Under the pieces are notes generated by a model. The model made no database searches, had not been told where the DNA came from, and was given only the letters and a program-made list of their open reading frames with translations. 64,000 nt of DNA, from positions 147,499,810 through 147,563,809 of the forward strand of contig CM059186.1 of NCBI GenBank assembly GCA_030323885.1, in the 5' to 3' direction. A program made the translations under genes and the position numbers. Each line of letters begins with the position of its first letter. Position 1 is the stretch's first letter. This document shows, piece after piece, positions 11,140 to 21,340 of this stretch. Source of the stretch: Branchipolynoe longqiensis (Eukaryota; Annelida; Polychaeta; Phyllodocida; Polynoidae).

Positions 11140-12259
11140 CCACTTGAAGTTATATCTCGTAACCACTATTATAAGCACCTATGGCCACCCTTCCCCCTCT
11201 CACCACCCCACGCGCTCCTTTGCCTGCTGCCAACAAACCAAGTTATCCACCATACAAATTATTTGCCCAGCAAATTCGGAAAGGTGTGTCAGTCTGGTAG
11301 TATTGCTATAGACCGGGGGCCCTATGGTACTGGGACGGCTCACTCCCTATCTCTCCCATGTGATGTAAATTTTGCGGTGCCACCTTGTGGTGGGTTTGAT
11401 CGACCCAGCTGCTGGTTGGTGTTTCACATGTAAACACATACGGTTATATCATGCATGAGGCGGGTAAGCGTGAATACACATCAATATCGGATTGCTATGA
11501 ACAGGCACACATCATCGTCGCCATCGTCACACAGCTTTCACATTCATATATACATTTGTGCATATATTGTGGCATCTGTTTAGCCGGGGGAACAGCCAGC
11601 GCACCAAGTGGTGGGTTTGATCATTTTGATTACACAGTACAGGCTGAGTGAGCTGTCTTGGTATTATAGGGTCTTTGTACAAACATAGACACTAATAAAG
11701 TCTGTACTAGACTACTAAATGACTGAAACATACAATCCTCCAAGCATTGTTTATCCCATCATTACTAACAACCTACTTACTCAAACTACTTCATATAGTC
11801 AAAAAACACACCTGAGGTATTAACCTTTTAAGCATAACCCTATAAGCTAGCCACACTCTATCTAACAGAATAAACAAACCATTCTACTAACACTCACTCC
11901 ATCTCAAAATGTTAACTCCAACAACATGATAGTTTTGCAATTCACAACATAGTAGGCATACAAACCTATGAAGGAAAACTATGTACCTAACCACTCCGTA
12001 ATGTAAAGGTCTAATCAATACACATCTATGTATCAAGTGTGTAGGAATACAACATATAACTGCTATTTTTGTATGTGAATTGTCAAACTATACCATATGT
12101 AAGTCTCTGAATGTTTGATATTGTTATTTCAGCTGATTTGGGCTAGCTGCATATATTGTAAATAACTGTATTGTCACATGGCTGAAAGACCAGTGCCATG
12201 GCGCTGACAAAAGACTTTATTCAATGAATAAACTATATTTACAAAAAAAACAAAAAAAA
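11140..12259 (+). mobile_element. Poly-A retroposon of unknown family inserted in gag
   Basis: It interrupts the gag frame between the residues encoded at 12260 and 11135. It ends on the plus strand with AATAAA (12227-12232) and an A-rich tail (12241-12259), and is flanked by CGTAA at 11135-11139 and 12260-12264. No protein motif is seen in any frame; a 66-residue frame at 11451-11651 is not recognised. A 23-bp tandem repeat (TGAAGTTATATCTCGTAACC and three more bases) sits at its left edge. It could be the 3' part of a LINE, a processed transcript or a SINE-like unit. Confidence 0.7.
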
Positions 12260-12547
12260 CGTAATGTTCGTTTTGCCGTCGAAGTACTTTCTGAATGCCT
12301 CTTTCAGAGGTGCGATCTTGTCTGTTTCAGTCGCGCTGAATGTCATGGATTGATGTATTTTCTTAGCTTCGGCTCCCACCACATGTAAAAAAACACAACA
12401 TTGCACTTTCTCACTACGCGTTAGCACTCCTGCTGCTGTTGCATATATGTTGGACGCATGGTACCACGTCCTCCAATTTGACGCTAGATTCCCATCTAGA
12501 TTTAGGTGTCCTGGCGGCTTCAAGCCTGACAGTGCCATTGTTCTCAC
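12260..12547 (-). pseudogene. Gag N-terminus (Mag-like)
   Basis: Minus-strand frame beginning shortly after the PBS with MRTMALSGLKPPGHLNLDGN, then NWRTWYHASNIYATAAGV and VQCCVFLHVVGAEAKKI, typical of the start of Mag-type gag capsids. It ends at the poly-A edge of the retroposon; the few residues after that are poly-A translation and not gag. The initiating ATG at 12545-12547 lies about 20 bases past the LTR, so the leader is very short. Confidence 0.85.
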
Positions 12548-12548
12548 A

Positions 12549-12566
12549 GGTTCGCTTCTGACACCA
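12549..12566 (-). other. Primer-binding site
   Basis: On the minus strand TGGTGTCAGAAGCGAA starts directly after the 5' LTR. It begins with TGG, complementary to a tRNA CCA end; the sequence would suit a leucine-type acceptor end, but that is a guess. Confidence 0.75.
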
Positions 12567-12701
12567 TGTGATGTTGATTAAGAACCGACTCTACTCAACG
12601 ACGTCTAGTTGCATAATAGTTTATTTGGGCACGCGCAGCCCGTGCTGCCGGCCCGGCCTGGGCTTCGGTTTCGGGTGGGTCGGGTGGTTACATACATCAC
12701 A
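12567..12701 (-). repeat. 5' LTR of the Mag-like element
   Basis: 135 bp, same termini as the other LTR and two substitutions from it. Right flank is the second GCCTG at 12702-12706. Confidence 0.95.
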
Positions 12702-14091
12702 GCCTGCAGATCATCGTGCAATTTGCATTGCACGATGATATGTTGTTGCTTTGTCATGGGCATTCTACAGCTACACACTTTGGGCGGGTTCGCTTCACCA
12801 AACGTTTAGCTTGGCGGTTCTATTGGCCTGGCATGACTTCTGATATTAGATGGTGGGTACGCACTTGCCATAAATGTCAGGTGGTGAAGCTGGGTGATGG
12901 GATTGCTAAGCTACCGTTGACTGAGGAATTATCTGGGCATCGGTGGTGCCGTCTAGCATGTGACTTTTGTGTCCGGGTTTAAGACGACATCTAGGGGGAA
13001 TGTGGTGATGATGGTAGGCCAGGACTATTACACTAAGTATGTGCAAGTGTACCCCTTAAAATATCACACTGCACCCACTGCAGTGCAGGCATTGGTGGAT
13101 AATTGGGTATTAATATTCGGTGCCCCAATGCAGATCCATTTGGGAATTTGAGTGCACACTGTTTCAGTCCATGTTGCACTTGTTGGGCGTTAAAAAAACG
13201 CGTAAGAACGCGTACTTCCACAATCAGATGGTATGGTAGAGCACTTTAATAAGACCAAAATCTCTGCGTTGGCTTGTACTGTGAATGACTTTCAAGATGA
13301 TTGGGATTTGCAGGTCACGTTTGTGGCACACGCATATAACTGTACGGAGCATGCATCTACTGGTGTGACTCCTAACAAGTTACTATTTGGTGAGGAACTC
13401 CGACTGGCAGCTGATCTGCAGTTTGGGGTAGTGAATCATCAAGCTTGTGAGATAGTGTTTGTGAGATGGTTGGAGCATTGCTTTCACCACGCGCATTTCG
13501 CAGTTCGCGATGCTTTGGGTCGGGCAGTGGTTCGTCAAAAATCTGACTATGGGCCTGCTGCATGGCGTCAGTTCAAGGTGGGAGATCGGGTAGTGAGGTA
13601 TCATGCGCCGCTAGCTCGGGTCAAGCTCGCAAAGAACTGGGATGGTCCCTTTACTATAACAGAAGTTGTCTCTGACACCACAGTTATTATGAAGGGCAAG
13701 GATGGAAAATACCGTAAATCTAACGTTAGACGTCTCAAGCTTTACACCAAGCAGACGTCTAGAAACGCTGGACCATCCTCCTGGTTGGATGCTCATGTAG
13801 GGGACGGGCCTGCACCTGCAAGGGTGGAGGCTGGCACTATAGATGCGTCCAGTCGGAAGAGAGTGCCCGGGCTTCCAGTTACTGCGGAAGAGGCTATGCG
13901 GCCTAAGCACCAAGCGGAGAAATAAACGTTGACGTCAGGCTAGATCAGTGTCTGATACCGATAGTGTTGTTTCTGTATGCAGTAGCCCGGGTAGTGACAG
14001 TGACTCTCTACCAGTTAGACAGGGGCCTGACGTGAGCTCGGATGCACCACCTGTGCAGCGATCTAAGCGATTAGTGTTATGGCGCAGATAA
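12702..14091 (+). pseudogene. Integrase of the outer gypsy element, second part
   Basis: Resumes right after the nested element. Frame 12716-12982 has the finger His and CHKCQ cysteines (HFGRVRFTKRLAWRFYWPGM); 12960-13151 has part of the core (GQDYYTKYVQVYPL); 13233-13925 begins MVEHFNKTKISALA, the region of the third acidic residue, then YNCTEHASTGVTPNKLLFGE and a C-terminal basic domain (FKVGDRVVRYH, KLAKNWDGPFTI, RLKLYTKQ). A shifted frame carries a Ser/Asp-rich tail to a stop at 14089-14091. Several frameshifts show long decay. Confidence 0.85.
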
Positions 14092-15109
14092 CTGGTGTGG
14101 GTGGAGTAGCAGGTATTGGGCTACTCCACCCTGGTGTTGTCGGGTCTCCAGAGGTTGGGCGTACATAAATTACTCCAATCCCTGTCACACAATGAGTTAC
14201 GCAGTATATATTTTCAGTTGACTTTGCTACGCAGTTATTTAAGAATGGTGGGGAAAGACCGGGGACCCCAGGGGTGCCAATGAATGGGCGCAGTTACTAC
14301 TGTTCTGCGTAATGCCTCTGCCTAAGCCGTGTGTTTATTATCTACCATTTCTTGTCTAACGCGTTGGTTATTGTTGATGGAGCATACTGCATTTTTGCTG
14401 CTATCACCGGGGGAGTGTTTATGTTTACCACGGGCATTGGTGTGTAGCAGGTTAGACTGTTCAGCTGGGCATAACTGGGTCACTTATAGCATGTGCGTGT
14501 AACCGGGCGAGTGGGTTGCTGCCACCACGCAGTATGTGTTGTTGTTGGTGGGTATTGCATAAGGGGCGGTGATCTATCGCCAGGGGTGGCCGGTATTGTG
14601 CACCGGCTGGCAGTTGTGACATGTGTGTAGGGCTAACTAGGTCACCCTTATATGGTGCGGTTGGGGATTTTCCGTGGCCACGTGGTGCGGTGACGTCAGT
14701 GGTACTGCGTGGGGTGGGGGATGCCCTCGTTGGGTGGCTTGGTGGGGTTCCCCAACTAGGTCACGCTAGTCGTACCTGTGGCGCACCTGGTGTTTCACGA
14801 GTGAGGTAAGCGCTCTCTGGTTAGTACGCTGACTGGACTCTGCCGTTCTGCGAGTGAGGACGTGTGGAGCCAGTCACTCTACCGGCTGCCGGCAGATGAG
14901 GTAGGTGTTTTTGTTCCTTGACAATTATCCCATCTCAACATACTTCTTGGTGTTTGACTGTGGTCGTTTCATATAGAGTATCGCAAGGCCAGCCGCGTCT
15001 GTGTTGGTTTGTGCGTTTTGGCGCACAGACTGTACACAGCGTGTACGGCGATCGTCCGTCGTGGGGGGAATGGGGCTGAGCTGCCTCGGCAGTTCGTCGT
15101 GTTTTCAAC
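14092..15109. other. Non-coding stretch after the gypsy element
   Basis: GT-rich sequence with no ORF that I can support. It contains a 12-bp perfect inverted repeat at 14099-14131. Repeated short motifs (CAACTAGGTCAC and GCTAACTAGGTCACC) occur at about 14630 and 14755. No LTR matching the start of the element was found. Confidence 0.4.
14099..14131. repeat. 12-bp perfect inverted repeat (hairpin)
   Basis: GGGTGGAGTAGC at 14099-14110 and its complement GCTACTCCACCC at 14120-14131, nine-base loop, just after the last stop of the integrase frame. Confidence 0.75.
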
Positions 15110-15234
15110 ATGGCCGGCGATAGTAGTTCTACACCCAGCACCCCATCACGGGGTGTTGAAGATACAAGATTCACCCCGTACTGCTGCACAAGTACCGGGT
15201 GAACCTTTTATCTAGGGGTGTTGCGGCTTCATCG
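15110..15234 (+). pseudogene. Unrecognised ORF block, 5' part
   Basis: Starts at ATGGCCGGCGAT (15110) and gives a Ser/Thr/Pro-rich start, MAGDSSSTPSTPSRG, before a stop. A shifted frame (TCT AGG GGT...) leads straight through the site where the LINE copy entered and continues after 16113 as SRGVAASS then SLDILLTDVEGGD, so the two sides were one coding region. I do not recognise the protein. Confidence 0.45.
15223..15234. repeat. 12-bp target-site duplication (left)
   Basis: GCGGCTTCATCG, repeated at 16102-16113 after the LINE tail. A perfect 12-bp duplication flanking 867 bp. Confidence 0.9.
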
Positions 15235-16101
15235 CAATACCCCCTGATGGGGTGCTAGGGCTCCCTAGTAGGGAGATAGCTTCGCTACCGCCCAAGCTGG
15301 CGTACAGCTCCTTTGACGATTGCTATCAAGATGAACGAACTGACAATGGATGGGTATGACATCCACCTGTGCTGGGTGCCTGGCCATGCCAGCATACAAG
15401 GAAACGAACAAGCTTATCGGGCTGCGAAGAAGGCCCTGAACTGTGATCTTGAACCGTGTCTGATTCCTCACTCTGATCTGAAACCACTAATAGCCACCCA
15501 CATAAAATCCAAATGGCAACATTAGTGGGATGAAAACATTAATAAACTTAAAGAAATTGAACCATGTGTGGGAAAGCCACCACAGACTCATGCGGAAGGT
15601 CGGCGTCCTTAGCCGCTGCCGTATTGTCCACTCGTGGCTTACACATGCTTTTCTGCTCAAGGGGGAACCTCTCCCTGAATGTATTGGGTGTCAGTCCCCG
15701 CTGACACTCAAACACATTTTACTAAGTTGCTTTGATTTTCTGGCCATGCGCCAACAGTTCTACACTGCAGACAGTATGCATGACCTTTTTACTAAGGTAA
15801 AACAGGAAAACATTTTAGCCTTTTTGAGGGTAGCTGGACTGTACCACCTCATATAGTTTACTAAATAGATTCTATCAATTATTAATAAAACTTTTCTTTT
15901 TCTATGGCAATTTGTTTCCCTTGACCACAAATATATGATTGTGAGCTTTCTAATTTAATGAGTGTCTATTGGCACATAAGTGATTGTCTGCTTTTACATG
16001 TAAAAGCGATGGTTTGAACAAAAAACAAACATTTCTCGCTGTCAATATAGGCTATGCTGCCGACACGGCGTAAAGCAACCACCAATCAATCAATCAATCA
16101 A
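15235..16101 (+). mobile_element. 5'-truncated RNase H-bearing LINE, copy 1
   Basis: Flanked by the 12-bp duplication and ending in a (CAAT)n-type tail (about 16078-16101). The coding part (15313-15525 and 15530-15856) is the end of ORF2: the RNase H segment DIHLCWVPGHASIQGN, then the C-terminal region with ECIGCQSPLTLKHILLSC, a Cys/His motif. A stop at 15523-15525 and a deletion split it. It is nearly the same sequence as the copy ending at 20236, so both are one family. The first 90 bases (to about 15327) are not LINE sequence but resemble 16787-16845. Confidence 0.85.
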
Positions 16102-16112
16102 GCGGCTTCATC

Positions 16113-18000
16113 GTCCCTCGATATTCTCCTCACAGATGTTGAGGGTGGCGACAGTGCGGGCCTATCATGTATAGGTACAATTAGTCCATTAGGCGGTGGG
16201 GATGTTGCTTTTGTAGGGTCTCCACAGCTGTCTAGTCCACTACTGTCGCCTGTGTTGTCGGAGGCCCTCGCAGAGTTACGGCGGTCGGGTCGGTGTCTCC
16301 TCCTGGAGTAGCTAGCCCGCCGGTACGTTCTCCCGAAGTGTCAGAGGGCCTTCAGCGCGAGTCCTCCATTGTCGGTGCGTCGCAGACAATGGTTAGCTCT
16401 GACGAGCTGTCACGCTTCCGGGTGTGGCAGGCTGCTCAGGCGATGATGGTCGGGTCGGCTGGTTCACCTGGTTGGTGCCAGGTGGCGCCACCAGTCGCAG
16501 TTGCTGACTGACCTCCTGCGTATACGTCTGTGAGCTCTGGGGGTGTAGGGGCTTCCACCTCCAGGAAGCGCGCCCTGGCACCCCATGACAGCGGACGGAC
16601 AGCAGGGGGAGGTTCTGGGAGTACGATGGACATAGACCCGGTCGTGTCTACCCCGGTTGTGGGTGGTGAGCGCGCATTGCCTCCTGCCCCTTCTCAAGCG
16701 TCTTGTGCCTTGATGGAGGCACAGGGGACGACTGCGATGCAGAATGTTAAAGCATCTGTACTGCGTGACACGGGTCCTCAGCCTGGTAGGGAGATAGCTT
16801 CGCTACCGCCCAAGGTGGCATTCGGCTCCGTTGACTATCGCTATCGTAATAGTGATGGTTCGAAGCGAGCTGTTGAGCTGTGCCTATCGATGTGTCACAT
16901 CCAACAATGATCAGGCCTCGGGCTGCGCGCTCGTCGGGGGCGGCCGCTACCGGTTCCAAAGTTGTTACTGCGGAACAGCCAGTGGAGTCGGGGGGGCAGG
17001 CTGACAGTATGACTGGGCGTGTCGCCTACATGCTTGCGTGTTGGCGAGTGAGCAGGTCTTACGGTGTGGAGCTCGGTTTTCAGATCGCTGATGACCCTCT
17101 GCCCTCGTCTGAGTGGATATTTAGGTCGCGAAGAGGTGGCCCTGTCAAGCTGGTGCGGTTCCTTTCGGGGAACATGGCGGGCTTGACAGAGAGTAGCCTA
17201 TCGCGATTGTGGCATGATCCACACGACGAACCGCGTAGTATCCGGGACTACGCGAATTGGCAGGATTCCGGCAGATTCTGCAGCCCTACGATAATGACGG
17301 AGATTATGAGGTCTCCGACGATGAGAGCTGGGTTGAGCCAGAGTGTCGTCCCAGGACACCCTGAAATGGTAGAATGTGCATTTGCTAACGCTTTTTGACA
17401 CATTGAAGATTCCAGCGGAGCGTCAGGGTTAGACCAGACAGGAACTGGCGTGCATGGGTTATGTCTGGAGGGTGTTCCATCCAGGACAGGCTTGCTTGTT
17501 CTGCAAACTGAACTGATTCGGGCATAGACGGATCCCAAAGCTGTTCCTGCGGTGGGTGCAGTTGGCTCATCACATTTGTGAGGAGCACTTGCACACCGCC
17601 CCTATGGAGGTGTACTCGGCCGTTCAATGCGGTGACGGTTAGTGAGGGGTGTCCAACGTTTAAAACGACTGGGCACTACTTCCCGACTCCGTGCCATGGT
17701 GATATGATCGGGCACCTCATGGAGGGCCACGGTCGTATGATGGACGACATGGTGGCAGGCTGACTGAGATTCAGTGGAGTCCTCAGTCCAAATCAAAGCG
17801 CGCAGTGTCCTTCATGGTGAAGCAGCGCCTGGACTACTACTTGGGTAGGGAAACCCTTGTGCTGCCCAAGCAGCACAAGTTGATTGCCCTGTTCCTGTAT
17901 GACCCGGGGTCGGTGGAGGTGCGTCGCGAGCGGTTCTTGACCGGTCGTGGGGCATCGTCGCCGACTCGGGGTAGAGGTCGGGGTGCAGTAGCTGTGAGGA
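16113..18000 (+). pseudogene. Unrecognised ORF block, possibly gag-like
   Basis: Several overlapping plus-strand frames (16120-16315, 16530-16910, 16880-17398, 17805-18248) look like one coding region with frameshifts. It starts Ser/Pro/Gly-rich and low complexity, then 16880-17398 has a more globular segment (MLACWRVSRSYGVELGFQ, DPLPSSEWIF, YANWQDSGR) and an acidic stretch in a shifted frame near 17290 (DNDGDYEVSDDESW). Around 17450-17600 a shifted frame holds ACLFCK and a His-rich run, perhaps a metal site. The end (17805-18000) is basic with an RGRG tract. The layout low-complexity N-terminus, globular core, basic RG-rich tail suggests a retroelement Gag or ORF1, but I do not recognise the family. 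Confidence 0.4.
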
Positions 18001-18376
18001 GAGAGGCACTGTGGCAGAGGGTGCAAGGTGGCCCTGCAAGCTCTGGGTGGCAAGGTAAGGCCGTCCGGGGTAAGGGGAGAGGGAAATGTACCTTGTCTCT
18101 GGTATCGCTGGCCGATGGCTCTGCCATTGAGTTACAGCGTAATCAGGGGTCGGACAGGTCACCCTCTCCACCTCCACCGCTATTGGTGGAGAGAGGCACT
18201 GTGGCAGAGGGTGCAAGGTGGCCCTGCAAGCTCTGGGTGGCAAGGTAAGGCCGTCCGGGGTAAGGGGAGAGGGAAATGTACCTTGTCTCTGGTATCGCTG
18301 GCCGATGGCTCTGCCATTGAGTTACAGCGTAATCAGGGCTCGGACAGGTCACCCTCTCCGCCTCCACCGCTATTGG
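18001..18376 (+). repeat. 190-bp tandem duplication
   Basis: GAGAGGCACTGTGGCAGAGG begins at 18001 and again at 18191; the two units differ at few positions. It directly precedes the LINE copy at 18377 and shares its last bases (CCTCCACCGCTATTGG) at both unit ends. Confidence 0.9.
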
Positions 18377-19190
18377 CCTTCGTGGCCACCTGCCAATTTT
18401 CATCAGGAACTTTCTAGCCTTCAGGCATTTCCGCGTCCACATCAAGACTACGTATTCCAGCCTACACTCACAGGAACTAGGAGTGCCTCAGGGCAGCATA
18501 CTGGCCGTGACCCTTTTTGGGGTCAAGGTCAATGGCATTGCTGCTGCTGTAAAGCGAGGGGTCTCCTGTAGTCTTTTTGTGGATGACTTTGTTTTATATT
18601 ACAGCGGTGCTAACATGAATGTCATAGAGAGACAGCTACAACTAAGCATAAATGGGATCCATCGATGGTCAGTTCTGAACGGATTCAAATTTGCCAAGAC
18701 CAAAACGGTCTGCATGCACTTCTGCCTGTTGCATAGAATACATGCAGAACCGGAGCTGACCCTTGATGGGGATCCCATTAAAGTCGGTAAGGAAACCAAA
18801 TTTGTGGGCCTCATTTTTGACGCAAATCTGTCTTTCGTACCTGAAGACAAGATGCCTGAAAGCGCTAGATATTCTGAGGGTGTTGTCCAGCTCAGAGTGG
18901 GGAGCGGACAGAGATGTTCTGCTCTCCGTGTACCGAACCTTGGTTCGGTCACGAGTGGATTACGGCAGCATAGTATACGGTTCCGCAAGGAAATCGTACA
19001 TTGGGCTGCTAGACACGGTCCACCACCAGGGGCTGCACCTGGCCCTTGGGGCCTTCCGCACCTCACCGGTTCAGAGCCTCTACGTCGAAGCCAATGAACC
19101 ATCACTTAACAACAGGAGAATCAAACTGGTCATGCAATATGTAGCCAAGATCAAAACTAATGCATTAAATCCACAATTGTCTATTTGAGC
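18377..19190 (+). pseudogene. LINE reverse transcriptase, C-terminal half
   Basis: Frame 18483-18870 shows GVPQGSILAVTLFGVKVNGI (RT motif B region), then the catalytic CSLFVDDFVLYYSG, then FKFAKTKTVCMHF and ETKFVGLIFDANLSF. A frameshift near 18850 moves into frame 18763-19188 with DILRVLSSSEWGADRDVLL, VRSRVDYGSIVYGSA and QGLHLALGAFRTSPVQSLY, the thumb-like region usual in I and Jockey-type elements. The catalytic residues remain but the frame is broken. Confidence 0.88.
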
Positions 19191-19249
19191 AACATGATGA
19201 ATCCAGGTATGAAGCCAGGCCGAATTACATCCGGCCTCTGAGGCTCCGA

Positions 19250-20236
19250 ATGAAACCTCATTTGGAAGCCTTAGGCATGGATTTGAACGTGTTGGAGGAT
19301 GCCAAAGTCCCAGAACATCCCCCGTGGTCATTGAGGAAGCCATCGGTTATCCTCCGACTCAGGGAACTGAGGAAGTCGGGGACACATCCACTCGAATACC
19401 AAGGACTGCATGCAGAGATTCAAGGGCAGTTTGCAGACCATCTCTCCATATACACTGATGGTTCGAAAGACCAAAGCCGGGTAGCTGCTGCGGCAGTCTG
19501 CCAACGCAAAAAATTTGGCGTACGCTTGCCCGATCAGAGCTCGATTTTCACTGCGGAAGCCCGAGCACTCCTCGCTTTGGAGTGTATCGAGGTATCCAAC
19601 CACACTAACTATGTTATATACAGCGATTCCTTCTCCTGCCTCCTGGCTGTTGCTGGACTGAAAACAAATCACCCTTTTCTAGCAACGGTCATCTATAAAA
19701 TGAACCAACTGGCAACTGATGGGTATGACATCCACCTGTGCTGGGTTCCCGGCCATGCCGGCATACAAGGAAACGAACGAGCTGATCGGGCTGCGAAGAA
19801 GGCCCTGAACTGTGATCTTGAACCGTGTCTGATCCCTCACTCTGATCTGAAACCACTAATAGGTACCCACATAAAATCCAAATGGCAACATGAGTGGGAT
19901 GAAAATATTAATAAACTTAAAGAAATTGAACCATCTGTGGGAAACTCACCACAGACCCATGCGCGAGGTCGGCGGGACCAAGTGATCCTTAGCCGCTGCC
20001 GTATTGGCCACTCGTTGCTTACACATGCTTTTCTGCTCAAGGGGGAACCTCCCCCTGAATGTATTGGGTGTCAGTCCCCACTGACACTCAAACACATTTT
20101 ACTCGGTTGGGTTGACTTTTTGGCCCTGCGCCAACAATTCTACACTGCAGACAGTATGCGTGACCTTTTTACTAAAGTAGAACAAGAAGATATTTTGGCC
20201 TTTTTGAGGGCAGCTGGTCTGTACCGCCTCATATAG
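19250..20236 (+). CDS. LINE ORF2 C-terminus with intact RNase H
   Basis: A 328-residue open frame. Around residues 65-190 lies an RNase HI-like domain with the acidic sites in LSIYTDGSKDQS, FTAEARALLALECIE and VIYSDSFSCLLAV, and the HLCWVPGHAGIQGNERAD segment that carries the fourth site. It would degrade RNA in RNA:DNA hybrids during target-primed reverse transcription. The C-terminus has PPECIGCQSPLTLKHILLGW. A RNase H after the RT is typical of the I, Nimb, LOA and R1 groups. The domain is complete here although the RT before it is truncated and shifted. Confidence 0.9.
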   Translation: MKPHLEALGMDLNVLEDAKVPEHPPWSLRKPSVILRLRELRKSGTHPLEYQGLHAEIQGQFADHLSIYTDGSKDQSRVAAAAVCQRKKFGVRLPDQSSIFTAEARALLALECIEVSNHTNYVIYSDSFSCLLAVAGLKTNHPFLATVIYKMNQLATDGYDIHLCWVPGHAGIQGNERADRAAKKALNCDLEPCLIPHSDLKPLIGTHIKSKWQHEWDENINKLKEIEPSVGNSPQTHARGRRDQVILSRCRIGHSLLTHAFLLKGEPPPECIGCQSPLTLKHILLGWVDFLALRQQFYTADSMRDLFTKVEQEDILAFLRAAGLYRLI

Positions 20237-20277
20237 TTCATTAAAACAATTTTGATCAATTAATTCTTTCATTTAAG

Positions 20278-20420
20278 AGACCAGACGGGATAGCCGAATG
20301 AGTTGGAGCGTCTGTCTCCCGTGCTGGTAGATCATGGGGTCATGGGTTCGAACCATGGTCGAGTCAAACCAATGACTTGAAAATTGGTGCTTGTCACTTC
20401 CTATTATCCTCACTAAACAT
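20278..20420 (+). repeat. tRNA-derived SINE, copy a
   Basis: Contains a pol III A-box-like GATAGCCGAATGAGTTGG and B-box-like GGGTTCGAACCATGG at tRNA spacing, followed by GAGTCAAACCAATGACTTG shared with the next copy. No intact tRNA fold is claimed. Confidence 0.7.
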
Positions 20421-20447
20421 AATTTACCATTGTTAGTTCATAGGTAA

Positions 20448-20790
20448 ACCGGATGCGGTGGCCGAATCGGTTGAGCGCATGTCTCCTGTTCAGAAGGTCA
20501 GGAGTTCAATTCCCAGTCGAGTCAAACCAATGTCTTACAAAATGGATACTTATCGTTTCCTAACCAGGCACTTAGTATTATCAGGATAGGGCAATGACTG
20601 GTTGGCTCTGTATCAGGGTAATGTGACTGAGTGGGAGATCGGGTCAGGATACTGGCAAACTGATTTCCCAGTGGGACATCACTATACTTATGAAGTCACC
20701 ATTAGTGTGCACTGTCAAAAGTCGGTACCCATCCTGATATGACCTTAGATGTTGCCAGGATATAAAATTACAACAACCAACCAACCATAG
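20448..20790 (+). repeat. tRNA-derived SINE, copy b, fuller length
   Basis: A-box-like GTGGCCGAATCGGTTGAG, B-box-like GGAGTTCAATTCCC, then the shared GAGTCAAACCAATG and a conserved middle (AGGATAGGGCAATGACTGG, GTGACTGAGTGGGAGATCGG) and a 3' tail of CAAC/AACC repeats at about 20768-20787. Confidence 0.75.
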
Positions 20791-21064
20791 GTAGTTAATA
20801 AATCGGTTTACTCTTTCATATGTCGGTGTCTGCATTGATACCTTCTAGCAAAATCATATTCAAAATAGTCTTGTTTGTGAATTTTGCATTAATTCCTCAA
20901 ATTTGATTATTTATAGAATTGGTATGAGGTTAATTCTCCCTCATTGAACCTCAGAACTGAAGGCAAATACACAAACAGTAGCCTACTAGAATGTTGGTTT
21001 CAATCTTTATTCCATGACAGGTTGGTGCACTTGGTCAAGAACTGCCCCCAACTCATGTATTGTG

Positions 21065-21340
21065 GGCATGGTGCCGGAATCGGTAGAGGGTGGGCTTCGC
21101 ATGTGGGAGATCGGGAGTTTGGTTCCCGGTCAAGTCAACTGGTCAAACTAATTACATATAAAATTGATACTTGTCGCTTCCTAGTGGGGCACTCATCATT
21201 AATATGATAGGGCAAGGACTGGTTAGCTCAGTGTCAGTATAAAGTGACTGAGTATGATATCGGGTCATGCTGACCATGACCTGATTTCCCAATAGGATCA
21301 TTAATGGACACGTCTGTATTGGAGACACCGTCAACAAGAG
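21065..21340 (+). repeat. tRNA-derived SINE, copy c
   Basis: Diverged head (GGTGCCGGAATCGGTAGAG, B-box-like TTTGGTTCCCGG) and a middle matching copy b (TGATAGGGCAAGGACTGG, AAAGTGACTGAGTATGATAT). Tail not clear. Confidence 0.65.

Larger units (their letters stand above)
6744..12701 (-). mobile_element. Mag-like Ty3/gypsy LTR retrotransposon, nested, minus strand
   Basis: Complete structure: 135-bp LTRs at both ends, 5-bp target duplication GCCTG, primer-binding site next to the 5' LTR (12549-12566) and polypurine tract next to the 3' LTR (6879-6889). The coding region on the minus strand runs gag (two zinc knuckles), protease, RT, RNase H, integrase in a single frame. The LTRs differ at only 2 of 135 positions, so insertion is fairly young relative to the host element, which is full of frameshifts. 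It is inactive: at least five in-frame stops and a 1.1-kb insertion in gag. Assignment to the Mag lineage rests on the gag start and two-knuckle organisation and is an inference. Confidence 0.95.
1018..14091 (+). mobile_element. Decayed Ty3/gypsy retrotransposon (gag-PR-RT-RH-IN), interrupted
   Basis: Plus-strand gag, protease, reverse transcriptase, RNase H and integrase segments follow each other in the usual Ty3/gypsy order but in many short ORFs separated by frameshifts and stops, so the copy is inactive. The integrase is split between 6743 and 12702 by a complete minus-strand LTR element with a 5-bp duplication of this element's sequence. Limits are approximate: the left edge is the first gag-like ORF, the right edge the last in-frame stop after the integrase C-terminus. 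I could not find LTRs on either side. Confidence 0.8.
18377..20270 (+). mobile_element. 5'-truncated RNase H-bearing LINE, copy 2
   Basis: Begins inside the RT domain with GLRGHLPIFIRNFL and runs to the end of ORF2 plus a short 3' tail. Same family as 15235-16101, and related in plan to the I/Nimb-like LINE at 40.9-46.7 kb (same FVDDF active site, same RNase H and C-terminal Cys motif). The left end abuts the 190-bp duplication; I could not identify a target duplication. Confidence 0.85.
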
